NCBI GenBank assembly: GCA_006383075.2
Contig: SMNH02000005.1
Location: forward strand, 1 to 64,000
From: Kordia sp. TARA_039_SRF
GTDB lineage: Bacteria; Bacteroidota; Bacteroidia; Flavobacteriales; Flavobacteriaceae
Direction: 5' to 3'
DNA length: 64,000 nucleotides
Position numbers and translations under genes: made by a program. The notes under the pieces were generated by a model. The model was not told the origin of the DNA and searched no databases. It saw only the letters and a program-made list of their open reading frames with translations. Numbering within the stretch: the stretch's first letter is position 1; the number at the start of each line of letters is the position of its first letter. Of the stretch, positions 16,104 to 25,283 are shown piece after piece.

Positions 16104-17576
16104 ATTAAACTTTCGCATTAAATTGTCCACAACTGCAGCCGTTTGTTCATCACGTTGTTTTTTCTGCAAAACAATTGGCGCAGCTTTTCGAACTTCACAA
16201 TCTGCAATTGCACAACGCTCACAAGTGACACCAACTTCTCTAGTGTTGATATTGGTACCTTCTAAAAAGGAAATCTTCTTTTTTAATTGTTTATTGAGCA
16301 ACAAACCAACACTAATACTGCGATATTGATTGTTTTTAAACGGATCCTTGGTAGCGGAAGAAAGTACCAAATACTGCATGTCGTCTTCTGGGTAATGCGA
16401 AATTTGTAAATCGAACACATGTGTTTCATCACTTTTTGAAATCGTTTCCAACACATTTAACGAAACCCAACGGCGACAGTAATGTTCATTGGTTTCATTA
16501 GCGTGCGGCGAATGTTGATGTGATAAATGCAACTCTTTGGTCAAGTAAAATTTCTCAGAATTGGCTTTATGAGTAAACCGTAAAAAGAATAAATTCTGAA
16601 TATTAAAATCTTTTGGTAAAATATTGGTCAAACGTTGGTAAAATGATTCTGGGGAGGCATTAAAACGGTCAATCAATTGTAAAAAAGCTTCTTCTTGAAA
16701 GGTTTCTTTCTCAAACAATATTTTCAATTGTGTCGTCAAAGTAGCACGCGGAATCATCAAAGCCCCCGCAAAATACGAGGCGTAAAAATTATTAAGGACT
16801 TGGTCAAAATTATCAAACTTTATCCAAGAAAACGTGTATAATCTATCTTGAATCTCTAAAAAATGATACGCCAATTCTTTTGCATAAATAAACGTGCGTT
16901 GCGCATCATCAATCTGATTGGCAAGCAGTAAGGTTTTCGTTTTTGGTACAAAAATAGAGCGCAAATTTCCTAATTCTTGATGTTTGGTTAACTCGTCGTT
17001 ATTAATCGTATAACCAAACTCTTCTACCAAAATTTCCTCCAATTCCTCCGATGAAATCCGTTGATCTAAATCTACTTGATAAGTTTTAGAAAACGACAAA
17101 ACACGTTGTTCCAATTCGTCAAAATAATTATTGTTTGCTTCCTGAAAAGAACGCACAGAAGCCAGATAAAAACTCTCGCGACTAAAACTGTAATGTTGTG
17201 CAATTTCGATAATGGTACTGATAAACGCGTTGACTTTTACAGGTGCATTGGCAACAATGTCAATTAATGTACTTTCTTGAATGCCAAATAATTCTAGCGG
17301 GATTTCTTTTAAAATTTTAGATTGTAGAATCTCGCCAACGGGTGCTAAATTCTTGTCTAATTTTAACGAAACCAATTGGTCGTACGGAACTTCTAATTTA
17401 TCAGCAAGAATCACAATCTTATCCGTTTTCGGGAATTTTTTTCCTTTTTCAATCTCGTTTAAATACGATTTTGACAAACCCGTAAGTTTCGACAATCCGA
17501 ACAGCGATAAATTTCTCTCGGTGCGAATCTGCTTGAGTTTCAACCCAAAAATCAGCTTGATGTATTCTTCTTCCAT
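16101..17576 (-). CDS. RamB/ScfR-type transcriptional regulator of the glyoxylate shunt
   Basis: I start at 17576 (491 residues), where MEEEYIKLIFGLKLKQIR leads into an XRE HTH (about residues 8-62, with LTGLSKSYLNEIEKG). The middle is an ImmA/IrrE-like region without an intact HExxH, and the C-terminus has the Cys cluster C452-ER-C455-AIAD-C460 found in short-chain fatty acyl-CoA regulators (RamB, MccR). Such proteins control aceA/aceB and acetate or propionate use. It is divergent from aceB, with a 24-bp palindrome between them, so it most likely regulates aceBA and itself in response to an acyl-CoA. Whether it activates or represses cannot be read from sequence. Confidence 0.88.
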   Translation of the reverse strand: MEEEYIKLIFGLKLKQIRTERNLSLFGLSKLTGLSKSYLNEIEKGKKFPKTDKIVILADKLEVPYDQLVSLKLDKNLAPVGEILQSKILKEIPLELFGIQESTLIDIVANAPVKVNAFISTIIEIAQHYSFSRESFYLASVRSFQEANNNYFDELEQRVLSFSKTYQVDLDQRISSEELEEILVEEFGYTINNDELTKHQELGNLRSIFVPKTKTLLLANQIDDAQRTFIYAKELAYHFLEIQDRLYTFSWIKFDNFDQVLNNFYASYFAGALMIPRATLTTQLKILFEKETFQEEAFLQLIDRFNASPESFYQRLTNILPKDFNIQNLFFLRFTHKANSEKFYLTKELHLSHQHSPHANETNEHYCRRWVSLNVLETISKSDETHVFDLQISHYPEDDMQYLVLSSATKDPFKNNQYRSISVGLLLNKQLKKKISFLEGTNINTREVGVTCERCAIADCEVRKAAPIVLQKKQRDEQTAAVVDNLMRKFN

Positions 17577-17628
17577 GACAACAAATATAATACAAATTGC
17601 GAACAATTAATTTTTAGCGAATAAAAAT

Positions 17629-17652
17629 AATTTAGCGAACGTTCGCTAAATT
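17629..17652. promoter_or_regulatory. Perfect 24-bp palindromic operator between scfR and aceB
   Basis: AATTTAGCGAAC (17629-17640) is followed directly by its exact reverse complement GTTCGCTAAATT (17641-17652). Related half sites lie at 17598-17605 (TTGCGAAC), around 17613-17620 (TTAGCGAA) and inside aceB at 17729-17736 (TTCGCTAA). The core TTnGCGAA resembles RamB-family sites. Confidence 0.8.
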
Positions 17653-17692
17653 CAAAAAAAAGTTTTAATATTGTTGCATAAAATTATCAGTC

Positions 17693-19291
17693 ATGGAAGA
17701 AATCGTATTACAACAGTCTAAAATTCAGTTCGCTAACGAAGTGAAAAATTACTATCCAGAAATCTTAACCGATGAAGCATTGCAATTCATTACCGCGTTA
17801 CACGAACAATTCAACTCAAAAAGAATCGCTTTATTAGAAAGGCGAACAAAGCAACAAGCAATTTTTGACGAAGGAAAGTTTCCCGAATTTCCAAGAGAAA
17901 CCAAAGACATCAGAGAAGGCGAGTGGAAAGCAAGCGCAATTCCGCACGATTTGCAAGACAGACGAGTAGAAATTACAGGTCCTGTAGATCGAAAAATGAT
18001 TATCAACGCATTGAATTCGGGCGCAAAAACCTTTATGGCAGACTTGGAAGATAGCAACGCACCAAGCTGGAAAAATACCATGGAAGGGCAACAAAATCTC
18101 CTCGATGCCAACAAAAAAACGATTTCATTACACGACGCAAAGCGTAATAGATCGTATCAACTAAATGACGAAACAGCCGTATTATTGGTGCGTCCAAGAG
18201 GTTTGCATTTGAACGAACGGCACTTGTTAATCAACGATGAAGAAGCATCAGGAAGTTTGGTCGATTTTGGATTGTATGTCTTTCACAACACAAAAATCAT
18301 GCTCGAAAACAATACAGCACCGTATTTTTATCTGCCAAAACTAGAGCATTACTTGGAAGCGCGTTGGTGGAATGAAGTATGTACCTTTGCGGAAAAGTAT
18401 CTTAAAGTTCCTATTGGCACGTTTAAAGCCACAGTTTTGATAGAAACCATCACGGCAAGTTTTCAATTGGACGAAATCATTTTTGAACTCAAAGAGCACA
18501 TTGTTGGACTCAACTGCGGACGTTGGGATTATATTTTCTCGTACATCAAAAAATTTAGAAATCACCCAAATTTTGTCGTTCCAAATCGTGACCAAGTGAC
18601 TATGACGACGCCGTTTATGGACGCGTATTCCAAATTGGTTATTCAGCGTTGTCATAAGCGTGGAATCCTTGCTATTGGTGGAATGGCGGCACAAATTCCT
18701 ATCAAAAATAACAAACACGCGAATGATGCTGCACTAGAAAAAGTTAGAAAAGACAAAGAGCGTGAAGTCAAAAACGGACATGATGGCACTTGGGTAGCAC
18801 ATCCTGCATTGGTAGAAGTGGCGATGAACGAATTCAACAAACACATGCCTACGGCAAATCAATTACACGTATCGCGAAACGATGTGCAGATCACGGAAAA
18901 GGATTTAGTTGAAATTCCAAAAGGAACGGTGACGGAAGCCGGAGTTCGTAAAAATATCAACGTCGGAATCTTATATATAGAAGCGTGGTTGCGCGGTTAC
19001 GGTGCGGTAGCACTCTACAATTTGATGGAAGATGCCGCTACGGCGGAAATATCTCGTACGCAAGTGTGGCAATGGTTAAAAAACGAAGTAACACTAGAAG
19101 ACGGACGCACTTTTGATGAAGCATTATTCAGTGATATTTTTGATGATGAAGTAGAAAAAATCATAACGGAAATTGGTTCGGAAAACATGCCAAATACCAA
19201 ATTTGAGCTAGCAATTTCACTCTTCAAAAAACTAGTCACCGCAGACGAATTTGAGGAATTCTTAACGTTACCTGCGTATTTGCATATTTAG
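17693..19291 (+). CDS. aceB: Malate synthase A
   Basis: This 532-residue enzyme condenses glyoxylate with acetyl-CoA to malate, the second step of the glyoxylate shunt. Length fits isoform A. Characteristic segments include FMADLEDSNAPSW, LLVRPRGLHLNERH, FYLPKLEHYLEARWWNEV, GLNCGRWDYIFSYIKKF and GILYIEAWLRGYGAVALYN. It is divergent from the ScfR-type regulator, whose palindromic site lies 41 bases upstream of the ATG, and is followed 330 bases later by aceA. A TATTGTTG near 17668 could be a weak -7 box. Confidence 0.96.
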   Translation: MEEIVLQQSKIQFANEVKNYYPEILTDEALQFITALHEQFNSKRIALLERRTKQQAIFDEGKFPEFPRETKDIREGEWKASAIPHDLQDRRVEITGPVDRKMIINALNSGAKTFMADLEDSNAPSWKNTMEGQQNLLDANKKTISLHDAKRNRSYQLNDETAVLLVRPRGLHLNERHLLINDEEASGSLVDFGLYVFHNTKIMLENNTAPYFYLPKLEHYLEARWWNEVCTFAEKYLKVPIGTFKATVLIETITASFQLDEIIFELKEHIVGLNCGRWDYIFSYIKKFRNHPNFVVPNRDQVTMTTPFMDAYSKLVIQRCHKRGILAIGGMAAQIPIKNNKHANDAALEKVRKDKEREVKNGHDGTWVAHPALVEVAMNEFNKHMPTANQLHVSRNDVQITEKDLVEIPKGTVTEAGVRKNINVGILYIEAWLRGYGAVALYNLMEDAATAEISRTQVWQWLKNEVTLEDGRTFDEALFSDIFDDEVEKIITEIGSENMPNTKFELAISLFKKLVTADEFEEFLTLPAYLHI

Positions 19292-19399
19292 AAGCACTTT
19301 AATAAGTTCAGTCTAAAAAATCAACAAAAATTAGATAAGTAAATAACATAAGTGAATCAAATAAAAAAGGAATTAGGGAATAGGAATTAGTTTGGTTCA

Positions 19400-19530
19400 C
19401 AGAATAAACAAACAGACGAAAAAAAGAACAAACATTGAAAAAACCAACAACAAACAACTAGCAACCAAGAGCCATGAGTCAAGAGCCAAGACAAATTGAC
19501 GAATTAACAAAAAACAAAGAAAAACAACAC
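19400..19530 (+). repeat. T-poor low-complexity spacer between aceB and aceA
   Basis: The 332-base gap contains no gene. Most of it is built of words such as AACAAACAAC, AAGAGCCA and AAAGAAAAAC with few T residues. It ends in CTTCGACAAGCTCAGTGT (19531-19548), part of a dispersed repeat also seen near 45409 and, inverted, near 54792. Confidence 0.6.
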
Positions 19531-19556
19531 TTCGACAAGCTCAGTGTAAATAAAAA

Positions 19557-19589
19557 AATCCTGCGATTGCGGCAACAATCAACAGGATT
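19557..19589. promoter_or_regulatory. Hairpin upstream of aceA
   Basis: AATCCTG and CAGGATT form the base, with CGATTG/CAATCA stacking inside, 35 bases before the aceA start. It is preceded by an A run, so it would terminate minus-strand transcription; it could also be a leader structure or operator for aceA. No plus-strand T tract follows. Confidence 0.4.
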
Positions 19590-19623
19590 CAATTATCAAT
19601 TTTAATAATCTTACAACAAATTT

Positions 19624-20901
19624 ATGAAAACTCAAGACAGAATTCAAGCATTAATTACAGATTGGACCACAAATCCGCGTTGGAAAGGCGTAGAACGACC
19701 ATACACTGCCGAAGAAGTAGTGAAATTACAAGGTTCGTACAAATTGGAATACAGTATTGCACGTTTGGGTGCTGAAAAATTGTGGAACAGACTTCAACAT
19801 CAGGATTTTGTGGCTGGTTTGGGCGCGTTGACGGGAAATCAAGCTGTGCAAGAAGTAGAAGCTGGTTTGGAAGCAATTTATCTCAGCGGATGGCAAGTGG
19901 CGGCAGATGCGAATTTGGCAGGTGAAATGTATCCAGACCAATCCTTATATCCGGCGAATAGTGTTCCGCAAGTCGTAAAAAGAATTAACAATGCGTTGTT
20001 GCGTCGCGATCAAATTCAGTGTGTAAATGGTTCAGAAAAGCAATTAGACTATTTGGTGCCGATTGTAGCAGATGCGGAAGCTGGTTTTGGTGGAAATCTG
20101 AATGCTTTCGAATTGATGAAATCGATGATTGATGCAGGCGCAGCGGGCGTACACTTTGAAGACCAATTGAGTTCGGCTAAAAAATGCGGTCACTTAGGTG
20201 GAAAGGTCTTGGTGCCAACGCAAGAAGCTATCAATAAATTAGTAGCAGCACGTTTGGCAACGGATGTCATGGGCGTTCCAACGCTGATTATAGCACGAAC
20301 AGATGCTGATGCTGCAAATTTACTGACAAGTGATATCGATAAAAGAGATCATCAATTTATCACAGGCGAGCGTACGAATGAAGGCTTTTTTCATGTCAAC
20401 AACGGAATCCAACAAGGAATTGCGCGCGGATTGAGTTACGCACCGTATGCAGACCTCATTTGGATGGAAACTTCCAATCCTGATTTGGACTATGCGAGAG
20501 AATTTGCAGAAGCGATTCATGCACAATATCCTGATAAAATGTTAGCTTACAACTGCTCGCCATCGTTCAATTGGGCAGCAAAATTAAGCGTAGCCGAAAT
20601 GGAAACATTTAGAGAAGAATTAGCAGCAATGGGTTACAAATTTCAATTCATTACGTTGGCTGGTTTCCATGCGTTAAATACCAGCATGTTTGAATTGTCC
20701 AAAGCATACAAAGAACGCGGAATGGCAGGGTATTCCGAATTGCAAGAACGCGAATTCGCTTTGCAAAAAGAAGGATTCAACGCAGTAAAACATCAAGGTT
20801 TTGTGGGAACAACCTATTTTGACGCCGTTCAAAATACGGTTACGGCTGGTGCTTCTAGTACCGTAGCAATGAAAGATAGTACGGAAGTGGCGCAGTTTTA
20901 A
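19624..20901 (+). CDS. aceA: Isocitrate lyase
   Basis: This 425-residue enzyme cleaves isocitrate to succinate and glyoxylate. The catalytic loop K-K-C188-G-H lies at residues 186-190 and is followed by [27 protein letters not shown] and [15 protein letters not shown] are further conserved active-site segments. The length matches the short bacterial isoform. It follows aceB on the same strand, but the 332-base spacer with a hairpin suggests it may have its own promoter. It ends before a terminator at 21011. Confidence 0.97.
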   Translation: MKTQDRIQALITDWTTNPRWKGVERPYTAEEVVKLQGSYKLEYSIARLGAEKLWNRLQHQDFVAGLGALTGNQAVQEVEAGLEAIYLSGWQVAADANLAGEMYPDQSLYPANSVPQVVKRINNALLRRDQIQCVNGSEKQLDYLVPIVADAEAGFGGNLNAFELMKSMIDAGAAGVHFEDQLSSAKKCGHLGGKVLVPTQEAINKLVAARLATDVMGVPTLIIARTDADAANLLTSDIDKRDHQFITGERTNEGFFHVNNGIQQGIARGLSYAPYADLIWMETSNPDLDYAREFAEAIHAQYPDKMLAYNCSPSFNWAAKLSVAEMETFREELAAMGYKFQFITLAGFHALNTSMFELSKAYKERGMAGYSELQEREFALQKEGFNAVKHQGFVGTTYFDAVQNTVTAGASSTVAMKDSTEVAQF

Positions 20902-21010
20902 TTCTCGCGAAAGCGTAGAATCTCAAACTATGAATTAAAATCGTTGTGAAATATTGAACTTTCAGAACATATTTCACACAATAACTATAGTTGTATTTGA
21001 TTAATTTGAA

Positions 21011-21046
21011 AAGGAGTTGTCTGTAAAAAGGCAGCTTCTTTTTTTG
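21011..21046 (+). terminator. aceA terminator
   Basis: AGGAGTTGTCT and AGGCAGCTTCT pair with several G-U pairs around a TAAAA-type loop and are followed by seven T residues, about 110 bases after the aceA stop. Confidence 0.7.
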
Positions 21047-21140
21047 CTTAGATGTGAGTATTGAGATATTAGTATTGAGAAGGTTCTAATGTAAATTTGA
21101 TTTTATGGTTCGTGTACGTTTTTTGATAAAACTTTGATTT

Positions 21141-21239
21141 GTCATTACGAGGAAGTATGACGAAGTAATCTGTTTATCATAGAACAATTCTATTATCAGA
21201 AGCAACAGATTGCCACGCCGCTATGCGTCTCGCAATGAC
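21141..21239. repeat. REP/MITE-like imperfect palindrome
   Basis: A 99-bp element begins GTCATTACGAGG and ends TCTCGCAATGAC; inner AATCTGTT and AACAGATT also pair. The 445-base gap between aceA and the sigma factor holds only this element and the aceA terminator. A decayed second copy lies at 45564-45645. Confidence 0.75.
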
Positions 21240-21346
21240 GAATCAAACAAATCTGTAAATCCGCAAACAAACAAAAAGAAAAAAATCCTCCCAAAAAATG
21301 AACCTTTCCCACTTTTTCCCGTCCTTAGTGTAAACGGAAGTTTTTT

Positions 21347-21886
21347 ATGCATAAAAAAGATGACATATCAGATGGTGAACTGGTCACGCAGTATGTGCAA
21401 GGAAATCAACAAGCGTTGGCGATTTTAGTCAAGCGATTTCATAAAACATTTTGCAATCATGCGTATTGGATTGTCAACGATGCAGATATTGCCAAAGACA
21501 TTGCGCAAGACAGTTGGAAATTGATTATCGATAAAATTCAAACATTACAAAATCCAGCGCGTTTTAAAAGTTGGGCATTGCGCATTGTACATCGAAAAGC
21601 AATTGATTACACACGGAATAGCGCAAGACAACAACAACACCATCAAGCGTATAAAATTATCAAATCTATTGACAATCTTCCGTTGAGTGACACATCGCAA
21701 CAAAAACAACAACTTAAAAAAGCCATCACGGAACTCTCAGTAGCACGACAACAAGTCGTTCGTTTATTTTATGTTGACGAACTGAGTTTACAAGAAATTT
21801 CTAAACTACTGAATATCTCTGTCGGAACGGCAAAATCGCGATTGTATCACGCAAGAGAACAGTTAAAAAAAAACTTAAAAAAATGA
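21347..21886 (+). CDS. RNA polymerase sigma factor, sigma-70/ECF family
   Basis: A 179-residue two-domain sigma factor. Region 2 spans about residues 20-90 (ILVKRFHKTFCNHAYWIV, DIAKDIAQDSWKLII, ARFKSWALRIVHRKAIDYTR) and region 4 about residues 120-175 (ELSVARQQVVRLFYVDELSL, ISKLLNISVGTAKSRLYHAR). No region 1 or 3 is present, as in ECF sigma factors. The next gene, 4 nt away, encodes a membrane protein that could act as its anti-sigma partner, though it lacks a zinc anti-sigma motif. Confidence 0.9.
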   Translation: MHKKDDISDGELVTQYVQGNQQALAILVKRFHKTFCNHAYWIVNDADIAKDIAQDSWKLIIDKIQTLQNPARFKSWALRIVHRKAIDYTRNSARQQQHHQAYKIIKSIDNLPLSDTSQQKQQLKKAITELSVARQQVVRLFYVDELSLQEISKLLNISVGTAKSRLYHAREQLKKNLKK

Positions 21887-21890
21887 AATT

Positions 21891-22274
21891 ATGAGCACAT
21901 TACACGACATTGACAATTTAATCAAAGAAACACTTACCGAAGAAGAAGCTAAGTTTTACGACGAATTGGACGAACAGGGATTAATCGGTTCCATGAAAAG
22001 TATTTTCAGCGGAAAACTAGGTTGGTTGGCTGTTATAATGAACATTATCAATTTGGGCGTATTCGGATTTCTGATTTACAGTTTTATACAGTTTTTTAAC
22101 GTGACGGAAACCAACGAACTCATCAAATGGGGATTGGCGATTGGAATTAGCATTTCCTTTATGTCCATGATTAAATTATACGGCTGGATGCAAATGGAAA
22201 AACGTGCCATTTTACGCGAAATGAAGCGTTTGGAATTACAAATTTCTTCATTATCGTCTAAAATATCAGAATAA
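21891..22274 (+). CDS. DUF6768-like membrane protein, possible sigma-factor partner
   Basis: A 127-residue protein with a soluble acidic N-terminus (DIDNLIKETLTEEEAKFYDE), two membrane helices (about residues 45-68 and 78-98) and a C-terminal coiled-coil-like segment (MKRLELQISSLSSKISE). It lies 4 nt after the sigma factor, so it is co-expressed. The N-terminal pattern resembles DUF6768, which is often encoded next to sigma factors. An anti-sigma role is inference; no HxxxCxxC motif is present. Confidence 0.65.
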   Translation: MSTLHDIDNLIKETLTEEEAKFYDELDEQGLIGSMKSIFSGKLGWLAVIMNIINLGVFGFLIYSFIQFFNVTETNELIKWGLAIGISISFMSMIKLYGWMQMEKRAILREMKRLELQISSLSSKISE

Positions 22275-22295
22275 GATTTTTCTAAAATAAATTGA

Positions 22296-22433
22296 TAAAA
22301 GAGTCAGGAGAATAGAATCAAGAATCAAGACAAAAAATAAATCAACAAATTGACGAATCAACGAATTGACAAAAAAAGCATGCGTCAAGACGAATAACAA
22401 AGAACAAAGAACAAAGAGAAAAAAATAAATTTT
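22296..22433 (+). repeat. T-poor low-complexity spacer before rocD
   Basis: Words of the type AATCAAGAATCAAGAC, AATTGACGAATCAACG and AACAAAGAACAAAG fill about 130 bases. The next 130 bases up to the rocD ATG form an untranslated leader without a clear consensus promoter or recognised riboswitch. Confidence 0.55.
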
Positions 22434-22566
22434 AAATCGAGATGAATATTTAGTAATTTGCAAACCTCTAAGGGATGATTTCTCTCCCACGCTGAATTTT
22501 CGAGTTCTTCGAAAGGATAAAGGTACAGTAGGAATGGTTATTTTATTCATTTTTAATTTTATTAAA

Positions 22567-23844
22567 ATGGCTGTTTTAGAACAATTAACATCTCAGCAAG
22601 CAATTGATTTAGAAGACAAGTACGGAGCGCACAATTACCATCCATTACCAGTGGTATTGAGTAGAGGAGAAGGCGTGTACGTTTGGGACGTAGAAGGAAA
22701 AAAATATTACGACTTCCTTTCGGCGTACTCAGCGGTCAACCAAGGACATTGCCATCCAAAAATTGTCAATGCAATGACATCGCAAGCACAAACTTTAACC
22801 TTAACCTCTCGTGCGTTTTACAACGACATGTTAGGACGTTATGAAAAGTTTGCTTCAGAGTATTTTAACTTTGACAAATTACTACCTATGAATACAGGTG
22901 CCGAAGCAGTAGAAACGGCTTTGAAAATCTGTAGAAAATGGGCATACGAGAAAAAAGGAATTGCAGAAAACGAAGCAAAAATTATTGTCTGTGAAAATAA
23001 CTTTCACGGAAGAACTACGACGATTATTTCGTTTTCAAACGATCCTGTAGCACGCAAAAACTTTGGTCCGTATACAGACGGATTTATCAAAATAGAGTAT
23101 GACAATCTTGCCGCTTTGGAAGAAGCATTGCTAAACAATCCGAATGTAGCAGGATTTTTAGTAGAGCCAATTCAAGGAGAAGCGGGCGTTTATGTTCCAT
23201 CAGAAGGATATTTAGCCAGAGCAAAAGCCTTGTGTGAAAAACACAATGTATTGTTCATTGCAGATGAGGTACAAACAGGAATTGCACGTACAGGAAGATT
23301 GTTAGCAACTTGCGGAAACTGTTCTTGCGAGAAGAAAAACTGTAGCGGTAAACCAGACGTAAAACCAGATGTTTTAATTCTGGGAAAAGCACTATCTGGC
23401 GGAGCGTATCCAGTATCTGCTGTATTGGCAAATGATGATATTATGAATGTCATTCGTCCTGGAAATCACGGTTCTACCTTTGGAGGAAATCCTGTAGCAG
23501 CCGCCGTTGCGATGGCAGCGTTGGAAGTAGTAGCCGATGAAGAATTGGCGGAAAATGCGTATCAATTAGGAGAATTGTTCCGAAGTGAAATTAATAAATA
23601 CATCGAAACAAGTAATATTGTATCTTTAGTACGTGGAAAAGGATTGTTGAATGCGATTGTCATCAACGATTCGGAAGATAGTGACACTGCTTGGAATATC
23701 TGTTTGGCATTGCGCGACAACGGTTTGTTAGCAAAACCGACACATGGAAACATCATTCGTTTTGCACCACCATTGGTCATGAACAAAGAGCAGTTGTTAG
23801 AATGTGTTGCCATCATCACCAAAACACTCAAACAATTTGAATAG
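22567..23844 (+). CDS. rocD: Ornithine--oxo-acid transaminase
   Basis: I start at the ATG at 22567 (425 residues), where [20 protein letters not shown] matches the usual start. It is a class III PLP aminotransferase that converts ornithine and 2-oxoglutarate to glutamate semialdehyde and glutamate. Typical segments are [42 protein letters not shown], the aspartate in FIADEVQTG and the PLP lysine K274 in [11 protein letters not shown] Cys-rich insert ([13 protein letters not shown]) lies before the PLP lysine. Its stop overlaps the next gene by 1 nt (TAGTG). Confidence 0.93.
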   Translation: MAVLEQLTSQQAIDLEDKYGAHNYHPLPVVLSRGEGVYVWDVEGKKYYDFLSAYSAVNQGHCHPKIVNAMTSQAQTLTLTSRAFYNDMLGRYEKFASEYFNFDKLLPMNTGAEAVETALKICRKWAYEKKGIAENEAKIIVCENNFHGRTTTIISFSNDPVARKNFGPYTDGFIKIEYDNLAALEEALLNNPNVAGFLVEPIQGEAGVYVPSEGYLARAKALCEKHNVLFIADEVQTGIARTGRLLATCGNCSCEKKNCSGKPDVKPDVLILGKALSGGAYPVSAVLANDDIMNVIRPGNHGSTFGGNPVAAAVAMAALEVVADEELAENAYQLGELFRSEINKYIETSNIVSLVRGKGLLNAIVINDSEDSDTAWNICLALRDNGLLAKPTHGNIIRFAPPLVMNKEQLLECVAIITKTLKQFE

Positions 23845-24299
23845 TGCCAATACGCAAACAAGATAAAAACGTATTCGATAACTTCGAATTACGACTCAAC
23901 GAAAGCTCAAAGAAGTTTCTACGCGAAGCTTCCAAATGGGCTTTCGTCTTTTCTATCATTGGATTCGTGTTTTGTGGTATCATGCTTTTTGTTGGAATTT
24001 TTGCGTTGATATTCTTCAAAGAAGCCAAAACGGTATTTTCCAGTTTTAGTGAATTTCCACCGTACGTATACGCTATCTTTTACATCATCATCGCGATTGT
24101 AAGTTTCTTTCCTGCGCGCTACGTGTACAATTTTTCAAGACGCATCAAAACGGCTATTGCTGAAAAAAATACGACCGACTTAACCATTGCCTTTTCTAAA
24201 ATTAAATTATACTTTAAATCGTTGGTTTTAGCGGTGTTAGGTTTGACGATTATCCTCATACTAGCCTTTTTATTTGTGGTTTTGATGAACAACGGATAA
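23844..24299 (+). CDS. DUF5362-like membrane protein
   Basis: A 151-residue protein starting with GTG that overlaps the rocD stop codon. It has three hydrophobic helices (about residues 33-58, 72-92 and 125-147) and a short loop RYVYNFSRRIKTAIAEKN typical of DUF5362. Coupled translation with rocD indicates one operon; the functional link is unknown. Confidence 0.75.
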   Translation: MPIRKQDKNVFDNFELRLNESSKKFLREASKWAFVFSIIGFVFCGIMLFVGIFALIFFKEAKTVFSSFSEFPPYVYAIFYIIIAIVSFFPARYVYNFSRRIKTAIAEKNTTDLTIAFSKIKLYFKSLVLAVLGLTIILILAFLFVVLMNNG

Positions 24300-24339
24300 T
24301 CTAGTTTTGCCATTTCAGTTTTGATTGAATGGAAAGTGC

Positions 24340-24347
24340 TATTTTTG
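24340..24347 (+). promoter_or_regulatory. -7 promoter box
   Basis: TATTTTTG matches TAnnTTTG; a TTTG lies at 24320-24323 with a short 16-nt spacing. It falls inside the longer reading frame of the next gene and favours the GTG at 24366 as its start. Confidence 0.4.
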
Positions 24348-24365
24348 TGGCTAAAACTGTGTGAA

Positions 24366-24620
24366 GTGAAACCGAAGTATACAACAGTAATTTATTTTTT
24401 ATTCATATTTCTTGGTGGCGGATTTTTACTCTTTCGAGAAGAAATAAACGGTCAGGCGCAATTGGTGTTAACGATAATTGCTGTTTGTGTGATGATGTTT
24501 GGGTTGTATAAAACCACTTCTTCACTTACGTCCAATAAACAAGCGAGATACAAAGACCAAGAATACTACAACAGAGAAAAATACGAGCAGCAAGAAGCAA
24601 TCAACAACGAAGAAGAGTAA
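24366..24620 (+). CDS. Small membrane protein upstream of the Smr gene
   Basis: Starting at GTG 24366 gives 84 residues (a TTG at 24321 would give 99). Two hydrophobic helices (about residues 7-23 and 30-50) are followed by a very polar Tyr/Gln/Glu-rich tail (KDQEYYNREKYEQQEA). It ends 2 nt before the Smr-domain gene, so the pair is co-transcribed. I do not recognise a family beyond small Bacteroidota membrane proteins found before Smr genes. Confidence 0.6.
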   Translation: MKPKYTTVIYFLFIFLGGGFLLFREEINGQAQLVLTIIAVCVMMFGLYKTTSSLTSNKQARYKDQEYYNREKYEQQEAINNEEE

Positions 24621-24622
24621 TT

Positions 24623-25177
24623 ATGAAATTTCAAGTAGGAGACCATGTAGAAGCCATTGACGATGTCATCAAAGGAATTGTGCAAGCCATTGACGGCAAT
24701 ACGATTACCATTGAAACAGATGAAGGTTTTCCACTTACATTTGAAGCTTCCGAGTTGGTGAAAGTCACCGCAGACGAAATTGCGAGCGATTTATCCAATC
24801 AGCGAATATACAGTGCACTTCAAGAAAAAGAAGCGGCTAAAAAGCCAAAACGCATCTTGCCAAAATCCAAAAAAGAACGCATAGAACATGTATTGGAAGT
24901 TGATTTACACATTCATCAATTGACCAATTCTAGCAAAGGTATGAGCAATTACGATATGCTCACTTTACAAACGGACACAGCCAAACGACAACTTGATTTT
25001 GCCATTAGAAAGCGAATTCCCAAAGTAGTTTTTATTCATGGAGTTGGAGAAGGCGTATTGCGACAAGAGTTAGAAGCACTATTTCGTCGCTATGACAATG
25101 TAAAATACTACGATGCCAATTATCAAAAATACGGTTTGGGCGCTACAGAAGTGTATATTTATCAAAACCCGAAATGA
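24623..25177 (+). CDS. Smr/MutS2-type C-terminal domain protein
   Basis: A 184-residue protein with an N-terminal SH3-like beta region (about residues 1-50), a Lys-rich linker, and an Smr domain (about 90-184) with VDLHIHQL, KVVFIHGVGEGVLRQEL and YGLGATEVYIY. Smr domains nick branched or structured nucleic acids, and MutS2-linked ones act in recombination or ribosome rescue. The HGxGxG motif is intact. The Bacteroidota form with this N-terminus is usually annotated as DUF2027/Smr. The target is unknown. Confidence 0.88.
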   Translation: MKFQVGDHVEAIDDVIKGIVQAIDGNTITIETDEGFPLTFEASELVKVTADEIASDLSNQRIYSALQEKEAAKKPKRILPKSKKERIEHVLEVDLHIHQLTNSSKGMSNYDMLTLQTDTAKRQLDFAIRKRIPKVVFIHGVGEGVLRQELEALFRRYDNVKYYDANYQKYGLGATEVYIYQNPK

Positions 25178-25283
25178 ACATGAAATACCTTAAAAGAAAA
25201 AATAGCTTACAGGTTAAAAACGGTAAAATTTAACTAAAAAAACAACCCAACACCAAAAACCCAACACCAAACACCCAAAAAAA

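Noticed and set aside
21210-21428. A 72-residue plus-strand frame
   Set aside because: It begins inside the REP-like element and overlaps the sigma factor start in another frame.
22434-22566. Riboswitch upstream of rocD
   Set aside because: I saw only a small TTTCGA/TCGAAA hairpin and no known aptamer core or expression platform.
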